Assembly: GCA_964035545.1 (NCBI GenBank)
Contig: OZ037767.1
Location: 6,686,207-6,750,206 of the forward strand
Direction of reading: 5' to 3'
Length of the DNA: 64,000 bases
From: Bugula neritina
Lineage: Eukaryota > Bryozoa > Gymnolaemata > Cheilostomatida > Bugulidae
Part shown: in pieces, positions 34,009-51,627 of the stretch
Layout: the number at the start of each line of letters is the position of its first letter
Numbering within the stretch: the first letter of the stretch is position 1
Notes under the pieces: model-generated
Told to the model about the DNA's origin: nothing
Database searches by the model: none
What the model saw: only the letters and a program-made list of their open reading frames with translations
Made by a program: the position numbers and the translations under genes

Positions 34009-35574
34009 GAAGACTACTACTTGACTATCTGTCAAGCTGTGAAGTTGCTTTCATTGTATTCATATCTATTGTTGGGGAACTGTAGAAATATAGCGTCAGT
34101 CATTACTGTTAGCATAAGTTCATGGTGCTGAGCATAGTACATTAATAAAGATTAAGAAGCTGCAACTATAACTGCATGCAATGTTATTTAGTAATGAATG
34201 AATGAGTCATGTGTCTATAAATAAAGTTTGTATATAATACAAGTTTTCATCAGCCGTAAATTTCTAGGTACTTAAGTACTCACACATAGTGTAAATATCT
34301 GCATATGTTTATAGTGCAATAAGTATTATAGTGTTTAACATTAATATTTTTTAATGACCATGCAAGGAAAAATTATAGGAACACAAGAATGACAATAAAT
34401 ATAAATTTCTTTTTCAGCCTTTGAATAATTTGAACAATAATGATAAATGTCATGTATGGTTTTAAAAACATCAAATAAAGTATGCATCAAATTTCCGGTA
34501 GCTGGGAATTTTTTCAACTGCATTATGGGTAGAAACACTCGCACATATAAATATTTGTAAATTGTATTGTTATATTTATAGTACAATATATAGTGAATTT
34601 GTAACTAGTTTGAACAATTATTTATGTAAAGCTTTGCTTTTGGTGTCGATATTTTGCCCTCTCAACTGCGGGTTTTGCAGTTGAATTAAATCAAAGCATT
34701 TAGACTATGTACAAGTTCGACTGTCTTCAAAAGTGCCATTTTCTTTTGCAGATGGACATGTTCAGCTTGCATTTTATAAATATAAATTTTATATAAGAAA
34801 TGCAAGCAGTGTATATAGTATATCTTGTGGCAAAACCTGTCCACTAAGCAGAGCATTTCAGCTGTTGTAAGCCAAAATGATAAATATATTATAGTTGTAA
34901 ACCACAGGATGATTGGCAGTTTCCATCAACGACTCTGTTATCAAACCGTCAACCAAAGGTTCTATAATATTATGATTGTGTACAGTACAATTGATAAACA
35001 TTGTAGTGCATTTGTTTGATATATGGTTTCTAGCTTTTATAGCCTACACTGTACATAATCCAAGTTTGAATTTGCATTTATATGCCTTCACATCTACAAA
35101 GTTATTTTGGCTCAAGGGACAATTTCAATAGTGAAGTTTTTACACTATATGGAACAAAGTTCTCAAAATCATCTTTTCCGATTATTTTCTCATCCAGATT
35201 TTAATATACTCGTACTTAATTAGCTGTAAGTGTTTCACTACTTAACAGTTCAACTATTATTACATGTTTACAGAATTTACGCCTATATAAGCACCTACTG
35301 CTCCTCAATGTAAAAGTGTAAAGATATAATATATTTTTGGAAACACTTTATTATTGCAACCGAAATTAAAGTTTATAAGCTAAAATATTATCTCAACAGA
35401 TGACAAAACCAGTGTATAAAAATATATAAATATAATATTAAAATAAAATCATTATTATACTGTAGTTAATATCAGAAAAGTGAACAGCTTTCCAGTTGGG
35501 ACAAATTCAAACTGAAACATTTTAGTCAGCATTGAATAGTCAGTTGTTTTGATTGCAGCCACAACATTAGATAA
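34009..35574. other. Spacer between copies D and C
   Basis: AT-rich interval holding the 3' flank of copy D (AATAAA on the minus strand at 35352-35347) and the 5' flank of copy C. No other gene seen. A promoter for copy C must lie here, but I find no clear core element. Confidence 0.5.
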
Positions 35575-41650
<6,076 letters not shown>

Positions 41651-42380
41651 AGCTACAGATTACTTGACTCTATCATAACAGGTAAATTTATAGACTATTT
41701 GCATTTATTTTTATTGTACTGAAAGCATGATCAACTACTGAGCTAATCCTCACATGTAACAAATGAAGCAAAGCAAAGCCTATTGCAGCAGATAATGCAA
41801 CTCTATGCTGTTGCATCAAAAGGTCATTAAGCGGCTGTCACAAAAGGTCAGCAAATAAAGCAGGCCATTTAATCATATCAGCGTTTTCTATTGTTATATT
41901 TATGGTTAGCTGTCCGGGATAAGCTAAATATTTCAGGCACGTTTTTATTTCACTCTATCTCTACAAGGCATACACATGCAGATTTTGATCAGCCAGTAGC
42001 TGTATATACTATATAGCTACTACTTAAGCATTTTCGCATATTGTGAAACTTCAGTATATAAGCTGTGCTTATCCTGTTTATGCTGCTGTGAATCACGTCG
42101 GCTTCGTTAGACCTTTAGAGCTGTAGACTACACGTGCTAAGTGAAATATAACCCTAATAATCTTGAAGTTTAAGTTCAGTGCTAGCAAATGTTGATGACC
42201 CTTTTGCAATAACCCCAAGATAATTAGCTTGCAATAAGGAGTTGTGGCCCCCAGCAAGTACATACAACTCCAGTAAAATAATATTACATTAATTGATGCT
42301 TATCCCATTCAGGCAAAATTTCACAAAAATATTTAGCAGTCATTATTTAACTTTTTATACTTGTATAGTTAAGTTTTTTG

Positions 42381-42472
42381 TCTGTTACCACAACTAAGTG
42401 TAGTAGCAGATGTCTGTTACCACAGTAAAGTGTAATTTTACATCTGTTACTACAGCCAAATGTAGTAACAGC
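42381..42472. repeat. 31-bp tandem repeat, three copies
   Basis: The unit TCTGTTACCACAACTAAGTG plus TAGTAGCAGA recurs three times with variation. Each unit is weakly palindromic (GTTAC near its start, GTAG/GTAAC near its end). Confidence 0.75.
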
Positions 42473-42531
42473 ACCATTGGTTGACAAGTCTTTACTTTTA
42501 TACCTCTTGAATGGCAAATAATATGTGACCA

Positions 42532-42740
42532 GTCGCGACAAAACCGGGGATGTGGCGGCGTTTATTAAGTGTAGTAAATGAAGGTTTAATTTGGAAATAC
42601 TTAAATTTGAAATTAATTTCCGATTTTTAGATTTTAGACTTTTCTAATGCAAAGAAATATAGGGATTTCAAAAATCATACTTTCGTAAGCATTTGATGAT
42701 TCCTTCAGCTCTAAAATTGCGTTTAAAGTTGGTAACTAAG
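42532..42740 (+). repeat. Left member of an inverted ~210-bp pair
   Basis: Starts TATGTGACCAGTCGCGACAA and ends GCGTTTAAAGTTGGTAAC. The same two landmarks at similar distance occur in reverse at 45597-45811. Similarity between the landmarks is low by eye. Confidence 0.5.
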
Positions 42741-44660
42741 GCTTTCAATTTTTTAAATGATGAAAAAATTGCGAAGTTATCGATTAAAGAAAGAAGACAA
42801 TTTTAGTCACTTTAATAACATGAGATCTTGCAAATTTATTTTTTATCAAATGAATTTAGCTTACACCTCTTTCTTCGTACTGTCAGAAGCATCATATTTA
42901 AAATCGAAGGCTAGTTTTAGTTTTTCATCGTGTTCCATCCAAAGTTAGCTTTTAAGTTACTGAGCTGTTTTGCCCTTTGGTGATAAATGCTGAACTTAAT
43001 CTTTATCTTTAGCGTTCGAGCTTGAAAACCACAACAATACAGGTAATTATACTCAAAACAATCATTTACGCTACTAACTTAGAATTGTTGCCAGGATTAT
43101 TTGTAGTTATCAATTTAATAATATTTATACTATCACTAGCCTAGTGACTAGGAGTAGGAGTATGTCTTAGTCTATTCTATTCTATACTACTACTAGTAAC
43201 TATTTAAATGACTTTCACTATGACTCACAGTTTGAGGTACGGTTACTCATAATGATAATCATAATGACTATTATTCATGATTTACTGATACTGGTATTTG
43301 GTAGTAAAACCAAATGTAACTCATTAATATTAATACTAATAGTATAACTATAAGTATAAGTATAACTATAACTGTATAAGTATAAGTAATTAATAATTAT
43401 AAATTCACTATTACTATTACTATTAGTATTACTATTACTTATTACTTATAGTTATTAGTATTACTGTATTAGTATTTGGGTCTGACTCTGAGTTTTGCCT
43501 TTGCTATTAAAACTTGATACTCATACTGATAGTATTATATTTATTGATTTATTCTATAGTTGATATTTCAATTTACATTAGACTTACTCTTACTCTTAGT
43601 AACTTTTAGCCTCTGTCTTAGATTTTGTCAATACAGTTACTGATTACTATTACTATTAGTATTAACATTAGGCCTACTAGTACTAGTCAAACTACCGGTT
43701 CCTTTTGTGATTTTTAATTTAGCTCAAAGTTTGATTTAAAATATAATGATAAAATCTTTATCACATTATGCAGGCTTACAGTTAGTGTTACTATCAAAAC
43801 TCAATTGATAATCATATTTATATTGATAAAAGCATCACCTATAACCAAATTGAAATGATAAATGTGACTAAATGTAAATGATTATAATGATGAAATATTA
43901 ATGCGAGTTCATGATGATTCTATAGTTGACTGACTTAGTTTTTCAGTAAGTTACTTTTAGTCTTATTTAGTGAGTAGTAACACTAACTGAATGCATAAAT
44001 AGTCTAAACTTTTTAATTTTATTATAAGATGAGCAAAAATTTATTCATATTTTAAAGTAATTCATTGAATTCAAATTGATTTTATAGTAAATGTCTCTAA
44101 TAGATTCAGTTGCACTTAGCTAGCTTTTTTACTCAATTAAATGCCTGAGTGGTTAATAGTTATCTAAAGACATTGCTTCAAAATTGCCAATTGCAAATAT
44201 GCTAGATATTCAAGTGCATAATGTGTAATTTTACTGATAATACTATGTTAATATAGAATAATCCGATATTCTGTACATTTTAGAAAGTGCACTTGTGAGG
44301 GCATTAGAGTGAAGACTTATACCTACACAACTCTACTACCTATCAATCTAATACTTCTAATGTAGACACTCCGAATTTTTGCTTGCAAGGTTATGGCTTC
44401 TGCTTATTTCATTTATAAAAAGGTTTGCAGTCTTTTAATGATGTGCTTGAAAATTATCAAGCATTTTTTTAATTTAAATTGTTCTGTTTAATTCAATAAA
44501 TTTAAACGTTGATGAAATGCAGGATCACAATTAACTACTGCCATAATAGTACTACAAGAGTGTTTAGCCAACTAAATTTTTATAATATAACTGGGTATAA
44601 TTTCTAATCAAGCTACCGTTTCCTTTTGTTATTTAAAAAAAGTCAACATTGTACTTTCAG

Positions 44661-44796
44661 CTCTGGAATAGACAATAAGTGGGTAGATTTGCAGGATGGA
44701 GGTCAAGTAGCAGCATCTATAATTGCTAGAAAATCAACTGATGATAGTGATGAAGCTTTTGCCACACACATGATGTTATGTGTCCATACTCCGTAA
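44661..44796 (+). other. Possible isolated exon
   Basis: After a TACTTTCAG acceptor-like site, a frame reads SGIDNKWVDLQDGGQVAASI, then IARKSTDDSDEAFATHMMLC and VHTP to a stop. Its composition is more protein-like than the surroundings. I find no partner exon with matching phase and recognise no family. It could be a transposase relic between the inverted pair at 42.5 and 45.8 kb, or chance. Confidence 0.2.
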
Positions 44797-45596
44797 ACTC
44801 ATATTACGAAGACCAAGAAAGTAGAAAGATGATAAGTGCCTTCTCTGCAAAAACCGTAGAAGCTATCTAATTTTCTTTTCTTGATAAGAGTTAATTCAAG
44901 CATAATGGTTGTATCCAGGCTGGATTTTTTACTGCATTTAATTGGTTTTTTAAAATAATGTATTTGATGTTTTAAATGTGAATATTAATGCCTAATAAAA
45001 CTCAAAAGTTCTAATAGCTGATTTTATGTTTATAATATTTTCAATATCTCAGCCAAATCAATTGCTAAATTTAGTTGCTGTTAGAGATTATAAAGATATT
45101 TATGAATGAACCTCGCATGATCTCATAATAGTCAAATAATTTTCTCATAAGTGTTCTACTCATAGAGCAATAATTATGAAACAGCACAGCTCAATAGCTG
45201 CAGTTTGATATATTACAGAATATATTAGAGGAAAGGGAGGTATTCAATGTATAAGAGGAAGCAGCTGCCATTTTGTTTTATATGATTTTCTGCTGACTTT
45301 GATACCTAATTTAAATATCTCAACACACAAACTTGCTGAAACATCTTCTTTGCTGGAATTGTTAAACCTTTCAACCATTAAACAAAGTAAAAAGCAAATT
45401 GACAAATAAATTAGACAAAAAGTTTGGCGGCCATATTTGACCTAATTTTATGTTGAGGCAGCATGAAATTTAGTTTAACAGAAAGCCCAAACTTTCACAA
45501 TTATTTTGATACCAAATTTGTCACTATTCCTATTATACAAAGACCCGTTGCTAAGGCTTGTAAATTGTAAACAAATAATTCTCAACTTATTCTAGA

Positions 45597-45811
45597 GTTG
45601 CCAACTTTAAACGCGATTTTCTCGAAACAGTAATTTAGAAATTCTAAAAACGTTAAGGTTTTTAAATACTGATATCTCGAGTTCTATTTATGCTAGAGAC
45701 TTCAAATAAAGTGCAAAATGTTCAAAAATGTCTGCTCTATCACTCCATAGTAATAACTAGGTATCCAACATTTTATATACATCCCTTGTTTTGTGGTGCC
45801 AGGTCACATAT
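45597..45811 (-). repeat. Right member of an inverted ~210-bp pair
   Basis: On the minus strand it starts TATGTGACCTGGCACCACAA (45809 downward) and ends ATCGCGTTTAAAGTTGGCAAC, like 42532-42740. The pair may be the ends of one 3.3-kb decayed DNA transposon or two separate insertions of one repeat family. Confidence 0.5.
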
Positions 45812-46345
45812 ATTGGACTGATGCATTTATATTTAAGAGCAGCATTTTATTGTGTGTTTTTCTTTGGAATTATTCTGCACAAAACATACTATAAAACTAC
45901 AATTATATAAAAAATAATGTTATTCTAAATTAAGGTTATCAAAATAAGCAGTAATTCAAAATTATTATCATATGTACCTGATAAAGCTGCTTACACGCAG
46001 AAACTTGTTTTTAAGTTATGATAGAATATCATGAGATACAACGCTAATACTACTTGTAAATGACCAAAATTGCAAATTGTAGTAAACTTATAATAGGAAC
46101 TATACAAGCTATATATAATTACTAACACAATAAACTCTTTTTCCAAAACATAGTTGCACCAACAGTTCAGGATTGCAGGTTAAATAACAAAGAACCGAGG
46201 CTACAAATATTCCATGTTTTGAAAATGCGTCCTTACCAACTAACCTTTAAATGCAAATATAACAGATGAACCAAGGTATAAAATATGTAACTGATTATAT
46301 AAATACAAAACTGACATAGAATAAGGCTAACATTAAGAATTGTGA

Positions 46346-49300
46346 CTAATATTGCTGAAGGATTCTGGGAATTGGATCTGATAAATGAACTTGAGCCATG
46401 AGCTTGCTGTTTACAGTGTACTCCTCGCCTTTGCTAGTAGACTGAGATTCATACAAGGTTGGGGGCGGTTTCTTGTGAGCCAAGTTATTAAAGTTTTTCA
46501 CTCGACAAATCAGTAACGTAATTGTCATTCCAAAGACAAAAGCGACCACTGTCATTATAGCAGCTGTGATAATATTTACGCCTTTAGAAGGTTTAGAATA
46601 CAAGTTTTCTTTTTCCTATAACCAAATATCATAAACAGATCATAATTAAACAACTTTTACAGAATAGTTCATTATGAACTTTGTAAAGTAATGTCTTAAT
46701 TCACAAAAATTTAAATTTTACAATGAAAAATTAGAAAATCTGGAGAACTATTTACAAACATCAACATTCCATTAATACAGCAATGCTGTATTAATACTTA
46801 TTTTCAAGCTAGTAAGTTTACAGTCAAAAGATTTGAAACAGATTGTTGCCGGTGGCAAGGGTTATTTGTCATTAGCTATGATCAGGAGCTTAAAGATTAC
46901 AAACTAGAACCACTTGCATTTATAGAAAGTGATGTTGCTATTGGCTACTGAAGAATTTATACCCTAGCACCCTAGTATTTCCTACTTGATAGACACACAC
47001 AGAACCCTGCCCTTTCTGTGGTCATTGGTCACTGGCACTCAGGCTAGTTCCATTGTTTTATACTATTAGGAACCTTCCCTGTATAACTCACTCAATAAAA
47101 TTCATCAGAAAATGTATTTTAGTACTCAAATTATAACCAAGATCTAACATTGAATTTGAACTTCATTGCACAAAAAGTATGCTGCTATAAATCTTAGGAT
47201 ACTGTCTAGTGTCCAGAAATAACCCATAAACTTAGAAGGGAACGTTTAGTGTTTATCAGTCGACCTATGAACTTAGCAAAAAGGAAATGGAATATTATCA
47301 ACACAGATGCTGAGCTACAAAAAAACTTGGAAAAGACAACTCCTTAAATCATAATAAAGACTGATAGCTATCTTTATTTCCTGAAACAAAACTTAAGCTG
47401 TTTTAATTTCATTTGCTTTTAAATAAAAATTATTTTATGCAGGTTTTCCCACTAAATAATTTAACAATGATGTCTACATACCTGACAGTTACATGGGTGC
47501 TGCCTAACCAATACAGGGCATTTAGGGGATGAGCTTTTCAATCCACCAGCATTGTCATCCTATACATAACATAGAGAATATCATATATTCAAACCATTTC
47601 TCAAATATGATATAAAATGATTACTAGCACATTTCAAAGCCATTAACCGAAAAATTGTCAGAATTGCGTGCAACCAGTGAATTCTAAGAATTTTCTTGGG
47701 AAGATAACTCCTAAGTTGTCATATGCAAAAATAAAAATAGAGAGTTTGTTTACAACTTAATCAATGTAATTGATAAATTACCAGCATCGCATTTTTTTAT
47801 GATGATGCAAGTATGATATTATACGCATATAATTTCATGACAAACACAAAGTATTCATGTGCCAAAACTAAACTATTATTTTCTAATTTCACCATCCCCA
47901 GAATTTGGTATTGGACAATTGGCAAAATATCTTTCAACTCTACACAAGTTTAGGGCTGATCTCTTATGACTTGCTGAACTGGCAAAGGACAGTTAGAATG
48001 ATCGTTCAATAACCACTATAAAAACTAGGTTATTAAACTACGAACTAGGTGTAAAAACATGGGCATTAGATTCATGCCGAAATAATTATTAAAACAGCAA
48101 GTCATGCCCATATAGACTTTGTAAACAGGTGCATAAAAGGTTCACAGTTCATAAGAGAAAATAATCAGGTCATAGCCAGCCAATCCGCAAGAAACAACTG
48201 AAATGGAGTTTTAATCACAGCCAAAACTTGGCAGAGAGATATTTTCCTAGAAGAAAACCATAACAACGTTTGTCAAAATCTACTGAGGTTACTGGCACCA
48301 AAAACATGAAGAGCTCAATGGAAAGTCAGTAGTTGAAAATGAAGAAGATATCAAATGGATGTTATATAGTGTATATCTGTTAGACAGGATGTTAAACATA
48401 CAGTTGATAAAACTATTGACACTGTCTGGGGAGATATCTACAAATAATGAGAGCATTGATAAGGACTACTGCAGTCACAATGGAATGCTTGGTTAGTAGA
48501 GACAACAACTACCATAGATGGGTGCTGAGAAGCTGTATTATAACATATTACAATATTGCATACCCTTACACAATCTACAAAAGTGCTTTAGCTACTAATA
48601 TGAATATATTCAGAAAGTATTTGGCAAGAAAAGGATTTGATGGTGTCTAATTTTTGGAAGAGATTTATAATAGGGCCTGAGTTTAACGAAGTAAGTTGTA
48701 CACTTTGAATAGCCTGTTACCAACTTACCACATTAGCTGTGAGCTCTGGATAAAGCTCTGGAGTGGTGGGGTGGATAAAAGAAGGTGCCCCTGTAGTAGA
48801 TGTATGAGGTAGGACTGCGTACTTATATTGACAGGAGAACTGTATCATTATCAAATTCAATTGGTTATCTGCCCCACTGTCATCTCCAGACCCCTCTATT
48901 TCCTCCCCTGCAAGTACAGATCTGGCTCTAAATCTTGAGATACTAGAGTAAATAAGTGACATTTAGGAGCAGTAGCAGAGGAATTGAGATAGCCTAAATT
49001 AATTTACTTTTTTACTAAATTTTGGTTTGGGGCGCGAGAACATAACTTCTTATGCTCCATAAGTCTACAACACAGGCTTTTCTCAATTTCTCCATTTACT
49101 GCACCTACTTCATAAGTTTTCAATGACAGGTAAACTAAGTATTTTATACTATTACATTATAACATTATCATATAATGTCATATTATATATTATATTATAT
49201 TATTATACTATAGTATTGTATTATATATATTCACAAGCTTACCGTCTTCATCATCATAAAATCCTCCTTTTTCATAAGAGGTTTTGGGAGGCAAGAACCT

Positions 49301-51627
49301 TACAGAGTTGTCTATGGTGTGGAGACTGTTTACAGAGTCCCTAGTGTGTCTAGAACCACAGGTGTCACTCCTGAACACCACTTGTCCAACGTAATGCGTT
49401 TTATTGGAGACGAAGACACATTGACTGTCTTCCAAAGATAGCTGGTTGGGCAATATTCCAAGTTCCATCATTTCTTTTTGGCTAGAAAAATATTGTGGTT
49501 AAATTGTATTTTGTTTTCATAAACTGAATATAGTTGAAGAATGAACAAAAACAAACCAATTAATTACCTTTTACTTTCAAAATTATGCTATTATTAGCAA
49601 AACATATAGCTATAGATTTAGTGACTAACAGCTACATAAATAGTCTTCCCAAGTAAAAATTAATTATCAAAAAATGCTTTTCAATAGACAGAGGGGGAGC
49701 TGCTCTAAATACTCAAAGAACCAAGAATGGTTTTGACTTACAAGTGAGTATTTTAAACATTTAAATTTACAAATTCACAATTTAATTTTAAAAATCACAT
49801 TTTTTGTGCTTAAGGAAGTCAACCATTGATGTGCATTTTCAAGCATAAGTTTTACTATACTTGAGGATAGGTTCAGGTTATTAGAAACCCGCCTTTACTT
49901 TCAGACGCAGGCTGAGCTACACACCCAAATGTAATGAAGATTCCGTCATTCTGGCAAGAGGTGCGCATCAGATCTCTCAGCTTACCAGAAGTAGAGACTA
50001 CATTGTCAGAATTGAATGCCTCAGGTTTTAGAAAAAACTCTTTAGTGCTGGGCTTAGCAAGGGCACCTAAAATGAAAATTTGATTAAACCTGATTAATCA
50101 TCGGCAAGTAAGAAGATAATTCAATCTTAGAAGTGACTGCGTCATAGTGCCAGTGAACTGTGTAATCATATTACAAGACGTATTTTAGAATATTTCTTTG
50201 ATAAAGTTTTAAAACAGCCAATCAAGTCGGATAACTGAATGAACTGCTAATTCACTGAGTTTCTACGCTTCCAATCACTTTCTGACTCAAATATCTTGTT
50301 GTGTTTGATGCTTCGGACAAACTAACTATTTGGAATTAAAAAATATGAAGAGGTATAAGTAGCCTGATCTCCCTTTGATATATTTCTGTCACTGTTTCAA
50401 CATGTTCAGAAACTTAATAAAAAGAAAATAAGTTGTAAAAAATAACCGCCAATCTTTCAATGCTGTCTATATAAAAATCCCAGCAAACAGTGGTACACAA
50501 TATGTAGATTATTGCTTCAAAAATTCAAGTAAAAGTTCAACAATTGTAGGTGATTGCAGGTTAATATCCACCAGACTCTTTGACTAGAAAGTTCCAGAAA
50601 AAGTTGCTGCTAGTTTCTATCTTGGGGCTGCAAAATTTAAGTATGGGGAAACATATTAATCAGAGTGATACTTTGAAAAGTGCATATCTTTTGTGAGTGC
50701 TAGTAGATTGGCTATTGTGTGATAATGTATATGCATTAAAAAGATATGCATATACCACAAAGCGAGGGCCAGAGGACCAAACTTCATAGTGTAACACATG
50801 CTTGGGTTGTATAATAGAGGCTTTTGTCACAGTCAAAATAGTAACTATTTACTTTTTAATTCAAGCTGAAACAAGACACTGGTAAAACAAAGTGCTTTAT
50901 AAATAACATATCGATCCTTTCTAGGTCTAGCCGCACAGTAAACACTAGCAGTGCTTGACATATTTAAATGGCATTATGAAGCTAGTTCTGGGCCCCAGTT
51001 GCAGTGCATGGCAAGCCATAGATGATACATCAGTCTATATTTAATGACGCAATGCAACTAAACCACATGATGGAGCTGCACCAGTGGCTATAAACTTTGG
51101 CAAATGTCATCATTTCGGTGAAAAATTGCTCCCACCAATAGAATGGTCATTAAACTACCTCGGAAATTAAAAAAGCAAACAAATGGCAATTATTTTATGG
51201 GTTGGTAATGCTAGGTGACACTTGCACCAAATACAAGTTGACATGTCTGTGGTTCATTTAGATGGCCTGTCCTAGCCAAACAGTCATCATATTCCGCACC
51301 TAACTGGGCTACAATTATAGCAGTGTATACTAGATGGAAAAGTTACCCACTTTTATGCTGTTATAACTTGTTATATTACATTCTTTAACTTTTCTTATAT
51401 AAAATTTTTATTTCTTATACCCTTGTTTGTGTGAAAGTGATGGCATTTTCTAGGCAACAGTTATTTTTCTCTATATTACTTACAAAAATTATTCCGCTAC
51501 TAGCAAAATACAACTAATACAGAATGGCATGATGAAGTGGAACTGGCAGATTATACATACAGGTACACTCACCGACCGAGATGAGAACAAAAGTGACTAG
51601 ACTGTGTATTGGAATACTGACGGCCAT
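46346..51627 (-). CDS. Membrane-anchored ZP-domain protein
   Basis: Six exons proposed, in transcript order: 51627-51573, 50066-49925, 49481-49243, 48942-48729, 47559-47482, 46615-46346; about 330 residues. Exon 1 encodes a signal peptide (MAVSIPIHSLVTFVLISV). Exons 2-3 carry the ZP-N half: SCQNDGIFITFG, then ELGILPNQLSLEDSQCVFVS and VVFRSDTCGSRHT, with the usual Cys spacing. Exon 4 has the next conserved part, LNLIMIQFSCQYKYAV. Exon 6 has a membrane helix (NIITAAIMTVVAFVFGMTIT and LLIC) and a basic cytosolic tail ending RILQQY. ZP modules polymerise outside cells, in egg coats or apical matrices. The exon 2 donor GG|GTGTGT was chosen because only it keeps exon 3 open. The exon 3 to exon 4 join is off by one base with the obvious sites, and a MITE lies 21 bases upstream of exon 4. 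The family is clear; the model is incomplete there. Confidence 0.72.
48964..49107. mobile_element. ~150-bp MITE, family M1, copy 2
   Basis: Ends TAGGAGCAGTAGCAGAGGAA plus TTGAG and CTCAATTTCTCCATTTACTG plus CACCTA are inverted repeats. It lies 21 bases from exon 4 of the ZP gene, within the intron, and may have displaced the original splice acceptor. Confidence 0.75.

Larger units (their letters stand above)
41651..46345. other. Gene-poor interval between copy D and the ZP gene
   Basis: AT-rich sequence with long zones of TA(C/T)TAT-type low complexity (about 43.08-43.70 kb). Separate entries cover a 31-base tandem repeat, an inverted pair of ~210-base segments and one possible exon. No confident gene is present. 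Confidence 0.5.

Noticed and set aside
42757-42948. 63-codon plus-strand frame rich in Lys, Ser and Phe
   Set aside because: AT-driven composition, no splice partner and no known domain.
48447-48650. 67-codon plus-strand frame opposite the ZP gene
   Set aside because: No family resemblance and it lies in the intron between ZP exons 4 and 5.
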